Source: Diadema setosum
Lineage: Eukaryota; Echinodermata; Echinoidea; Diadematoida; Diadematidae
DNA: 64,000 bases
Reading direction: 5' to 3'
NCBI RefSeq assembly: GCF_964275005.1
Contig: NC_092705.1
Location: 17,639,385 to 17,703,384 of the forward strand
Shown here: in pieces, positions 59,862-64,000 of the stretch
Layout of the letters: every line of letters begins with the position of its first letter
Position numbering within the stretch: position 1 is the stretch's first letter
Made by a program: the position numbers and the translations under genes
The notes under the pieces: generated by a model
Database searches by the model: none
The model's input: only the letters and a program-made list of their open reading frames with translations
What the model was told of the DNA's origin: nothing

Positions 59862-60458
59862 ACCTCTCACACACGTATATACACATGCACACACGAAGAT
59901 ATTATTATAATGTGCATCTTCATAACCATAACACTTCATATCGCATCAAACAAAACGAAAAGTGTAATACCATCTTCGCCGCATATGATTATTTTATAGT
60001 GTAAATTACAATAAGAGAGAAATCACATAAATCGAAAGCTTACTGACAAAGTAGTTCATCTTAGCAAGACATCGATTGGCAAAGGGCCATAGAGTATAGT
60101 GACACAAAATGATAGCTGCTATATTGCTGTGCCCAGTACATTGTGTACATGCCATTCCTCCATTTAGCGTGAATTGTGTTGTAGCTCTATGGTGTTACTT
60201 TTGGCGTACGACGTTGCCATGACGACACGGCAACACGGTGTGCATCAAATTAATACAAAAAGCCCACTTAATAACGAACCTCTGCTGTGTTCAAGCAATA
60301 TCATGAGTACGACATCAATTGGTAGCCAGCGTACGAGAAACGGAACTATAGAGTCGTGGCTGTGTTCTTTTCATGAATAGGCCTGCATTAGCCGCTTGGA
60401 TAAGCAGAATAATACAATAATCAAAATGATTTTCGTCGCTTCTCTATGTTTTTCTCTC

Positions 60459-60522
<64 letters not shown>

Positions 60523-63340
60523 TCTCTCTCCCTCTCCATCCTCCCCCTCTCTCTATAAGGCGCGAGAGGTTTCTCTTTTCAGCAGTATTCGAAAGTCACT
60601 TTCCATGAATAATGACCACTACGATCAGGCCAGGTTATTGATGATCGAGAGAACTACTACACCTCACACTCAGCCAAAAATGATTCTCCTATTTGAAGAA
60701 AAAAAAGAAAAAAATATCTCTTCAGGGAAGGGTGAAAATCGCATGGTAATACAACACACAATGACAGGAAACGCGATTGTAAGTCATAGTGACAGCGAGT
60801 GTAACATTGCTGCAAATGCATGCATGCATCATCACAAACACATTTAAGAGGCAGTTTTACCCAACATATTGATGAGTGTAATATATATGAGTATGAAAGT
60901 GTGAGAGAACTCGGACAATCAGTTCAAAAGTTATGCAGTTCTTCTATACGGTTAATTCCAAGGTCTTCCCTGAAGATGGAAAGTCTTTATCAACCAAAGG
61001 AGGTATTATACCTCCTTTATCAACCAAATTCCGAATCACTGTTTGCATGCGTGTGCCACAGAGGGCAATTTAAGCATAAACCATGCATGTGCGTAAATTC
61101 TTTAGTATTGACTGTCATTACGAGTACAAAATAAAACGAGGAAAATAATATGAGGAAAAGAAGAAGATGCACGTAATTCCCAAAATGTAATGGATTGAAT
61201 CAATACAGGAGTATTAGTAGTACAGTGAGGTTTTAGAAAATAGAATTCTTGAAGGTTTGGTTAAATCCATGTGTTGTCATCACTCTATAAGAAGACTACA
61301 ACAATTCACGATGTCACAGTTAGGAAAAGATGAGAAGAAATCCATATCCTTTGTGAATGAGTGATATTTCATACACGTAACGAAGATGTATACACTGTCG
61401 ATTGGACTCAAGAATAACTTTGGATTAGACTGCCGAAGCAATATACTAGTATAGCAAGGGAAATGAAAATATGTCCATTCGCCTTTTGCGACGTTTGTCA
61501 AAATTCTTTGAGTTTAGTTATTTGGAGAGTGGGTGATTTTTTTTTTTATGTTTTAGTGAAAACATTTCTTTTTCTTTATCAGCGTCTATAATTTTGTTTT
61601 AATGACGGTGATGACTGCAACTTTAACGTTCTCAAGTCATGTCTCTGGTATTTGTTTTAACTATCAAAACAATAACGACATATCGGCAAACTACTACACA
61701 CCCAAAAGAAAAAAAAAATAAAACAACAACACCACCACCACCAACAACAACAACAAAAATATAGGAAAGACACGCAATGGACGTTCAGATTGATGTGGCA
61801 TTGCTGCTACTAAAGCTTGAAGCCTTGAAAATAATATTTGTTACGTGCTTGTTTTTTCTCTGTCTATTTGTTTCTTTGTTTGTTTGTTGCTGTTGCTGTT
61901 GTTTTTTTTTTGTTTTTTTTTTGGTGGGGGCTACTGCTTTTTGCAGCACAATATCAAACTTGGGTGCATTATATTCATTGGCAGCCATCTATAAAAACAA
62001 CTGCGTAAGTGTGTTTGAAGGAGGCATTGCGGGGAATGGGGATATTTAAAATGCTAAAGGTCGCATACACATGATAAACAGCAGCGATTTGACAGTGTCG
62101 TTACATATGGATTTTCAAGAGAAAGAGAAAAAAAAAACAAGTAAAACAAAAATATGCAGAAAATCAAAACCACAGGAAACTCGACCAGGTATCTATAAAT
62201 ATGTTTGGCACGAAGTACGACCCTGTACAGGATTGCTCCATTCACTTAAGAAGTTGCTATAAATAATGCAAAGGAAGTGTAAGAAATTTGACTGCTTCTC
62301 CCCTTGGCCCACGACAAGTAATATGAACAAAATGGTGCACGAAGAGCCAAACCTATGCACGTCGATATTCCTGTTGGCTTGGTCTGTACACAAGTAGAGG
62401 AGAACTTGTTTAGGCATGGCTACGTTCCAAACAGGGGGTACAATCCATGCCGATCTTCATACCAAGCTACGGGGTTGAATTTTAGATTTTGCGGCCAAAT
62501 GTTCGCTGACTAATAATGCATCATTTCACTAGAGCCCTTGGTCTACATGCGATAAAAAGTTCACCCACCCTCCATCTTTAGATGATGACAAAGATTATAT
62601 TTTTGTTCTTTTGATATTTTCAAAGACCCACTAAACCTCAAATAAAACCCCCGAAACGTTAAAATCATCCCATTTATTTTTCTATAGACTGCAGGGTGCA
62701 TCTTCGACCAATATAGCTGAATATAGGATGAATATTATTGTTAAAAGATGGACAGCAAAGACGACAGTGAGTCAGAATGCCTGAAAATGCTAGGTTAATG
62801 TTTCTAATTTGCCACGTTAGCGGGCACTTTCCGGAACTTCAATTGGTCATGCCTGTAAAGCACAAGAGTCGTGCTAGCACAGTGATGTAGAGTGTTGAAT
62901 GTGAATGTTCTGTTTCTTCGTGTAACAGCCGATCAACATAACATGAATGAATGAATGAAATTCATGTAATGATAAAGTGAATGCAGCTCCAACTTGCTAT
63001 TATAATCATATGAATGAGCAGGCATTTCTCCATGGGGTGGAATTATAAAGACAGCAAACTGTCTTGCAAGCTTGATGATGATGATGATGATGATGATGAT
63101 GCTGATGATGACGATGAAGGACTGGGAAACAATACATTACACAAGTTACACCTCCGAAGTGCTTATGGTGTTTTTATACACTGACACAATGTTATGAAAT
63201 ATAGAGGTAATACCCGAAATTAAAATCATGGAGATAATCGTGATTCATGGTCTTGAAATTATTCAAAAACAGTTATACTGTCCGAAGACTTTGCACAATT
63301 TTCCTTTGTTCTATTGCAATTTCCTTCGAATGTATCACTA

Positions 63341-63432
<92 letters not shown>

Positions 63433-64000
63433 ATATATGTATATATATACATTTGTGTGGTATTAAGTAAAATTGCCCCAGCGGATAAAGTTATTGACGA
63501 GCGCGTGTCGCCCAATCTGCTGCTAAAAATCAGAACAAGAAGAGAAATTAGAAGTAGACGAAAGGCGACGACGAAGAAAAAGAATGCTATAATGCAAGAG
63601 GGTTCACACAACCTTGCCAACTCACGTGTGTGGGTGTATACGTGTCACTCTTCAACACCAACGCAATATAACATGTATAACACTTCAGGTGGCATTTAAA
63701 GGCAGCTACGATATTTTTTTTTTTTTTTGTAAATAGGTCATCATATCTGCCACTACCGCAAACAAGACGAAACTTCTCTATAACGCGCAAAACTTCTCTT
63801 CAATTTCCTTACGGGATCACCAACTTGACACATCGTTTTCTATCGAAGAAAGACAAGTGTTTTGTTGTACGGAGACCATTAAACCATTATGATGTGAAGG
63901 CAATAACAAAACAAAACAAAAAACCCTAAGAGTAACGCATCATACAGTATGTCCCCCAGAAAATTACACTCAAATTTGTGCATTGATTACACCCAAAAAT
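59281..64000. other. Right-hand region without recognised gene
   Basis: It holds (CA)n 59808-59860, (CT)n 60464-60552, (GAT)n 63071-63110 and (TA)n 63338-63450. No exon on either strand that I can support. Confidence 0.6.

Noticed and set aside
1-64000. CRISPR arrays, rRNA, retrovirus- or Polinton-like elements
   Set aside because: No regularly spaced identical repeats with unique spacers, no rRNA-like blocks, and no protease, integrase or capsid-type frames were seen; the RT-bearing pieces are non-LTR.

Overview
The window is AT-rich animal DNA: split genes with GT-AG introns, many microsatellites, inverted-repeat transposons and degraded LINEs. Protein content (a sucrase-isomaltase-like GH31 enzyme, a FAM43-type PTB adaptor and an ARM-TIR-SAM protein) together with low GC and many TTAA-target elements suggests an invertebrate deuterostome. 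An echinoderm is my best guess, but this is inference and not proven by any marker gene.

Three genes lie on the minus strand, so transcription runs from high to low coordinates. (1) 56294 to 43490: a complete 12-exon gene for an 810-residue protein. I joined it by eye, and every exon phase fits. It has an N-myristoylation-type start (MGSGSS), an acidic N-terminal region, about 330 residues of armadillo-like helices, an acidic linker, a TIR domain with a glutamate where SARM1 has its catalytic one, and a C-terminal SAM-like domain. (2) 27148 to 12831: three coding exons (273 residues) of a FAM43-family PTB/PID protein. A candidate noncoding first exon and promoter lie at 34340-34610; the exon coding for the N-terminus was not found. 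(3) 8826 to 1, running off the left edge: the first five coding exons (289 residues) of a type II membrane GH31 alpha-glucosidase with a trefoil domain, of the sucrase-isomaltase/maltase-glucoamylase type.

Introns and spacers are rich in repeats. A 5'-truncated LINE (about 2320-3710) ends within about 25 bases of a GH31 splice acceptor. A second LINE family left a 3' UTR at 13990-14265/16938-17130 that was split by a 2.67-kb TTAA-flanked DNA transposon (14266-16937), and a decayed copy at 18640-20340. Five copies of one TTAA-target inverted-repeat element occur at about 7.4, 21.0, 29.1, 56.9 and 58.9 kb. Other inverted-repeat elements lie at 6.45, 30.0, 38.2, 47.35 and 57.6 kb. There are also a 36-bp perfect hairpin (3.85 kb), a purine-strand minisatellite beside an ARM-TIR-SAM splice donor (51.5-51.83 kb), a tandem 340-bp duplication (42.0-42.7 kb), a degenerate TTAGGG-like repeat (39.2-40.0 kb) and X-box-like motifs in an inverted duplication (32.0-33.2 kb).

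The three genes have no evident joint pathway. The most interesting is the ARM-TIR-SAM gene: it carries the parts of the NAD-cleaving axon-death/immunity protein SARM1 in a different order and adds a lipid-anchor signal. I see no tRNA, rRNA, CRISPR array, retrovirus-like element or bacterial-type gene.
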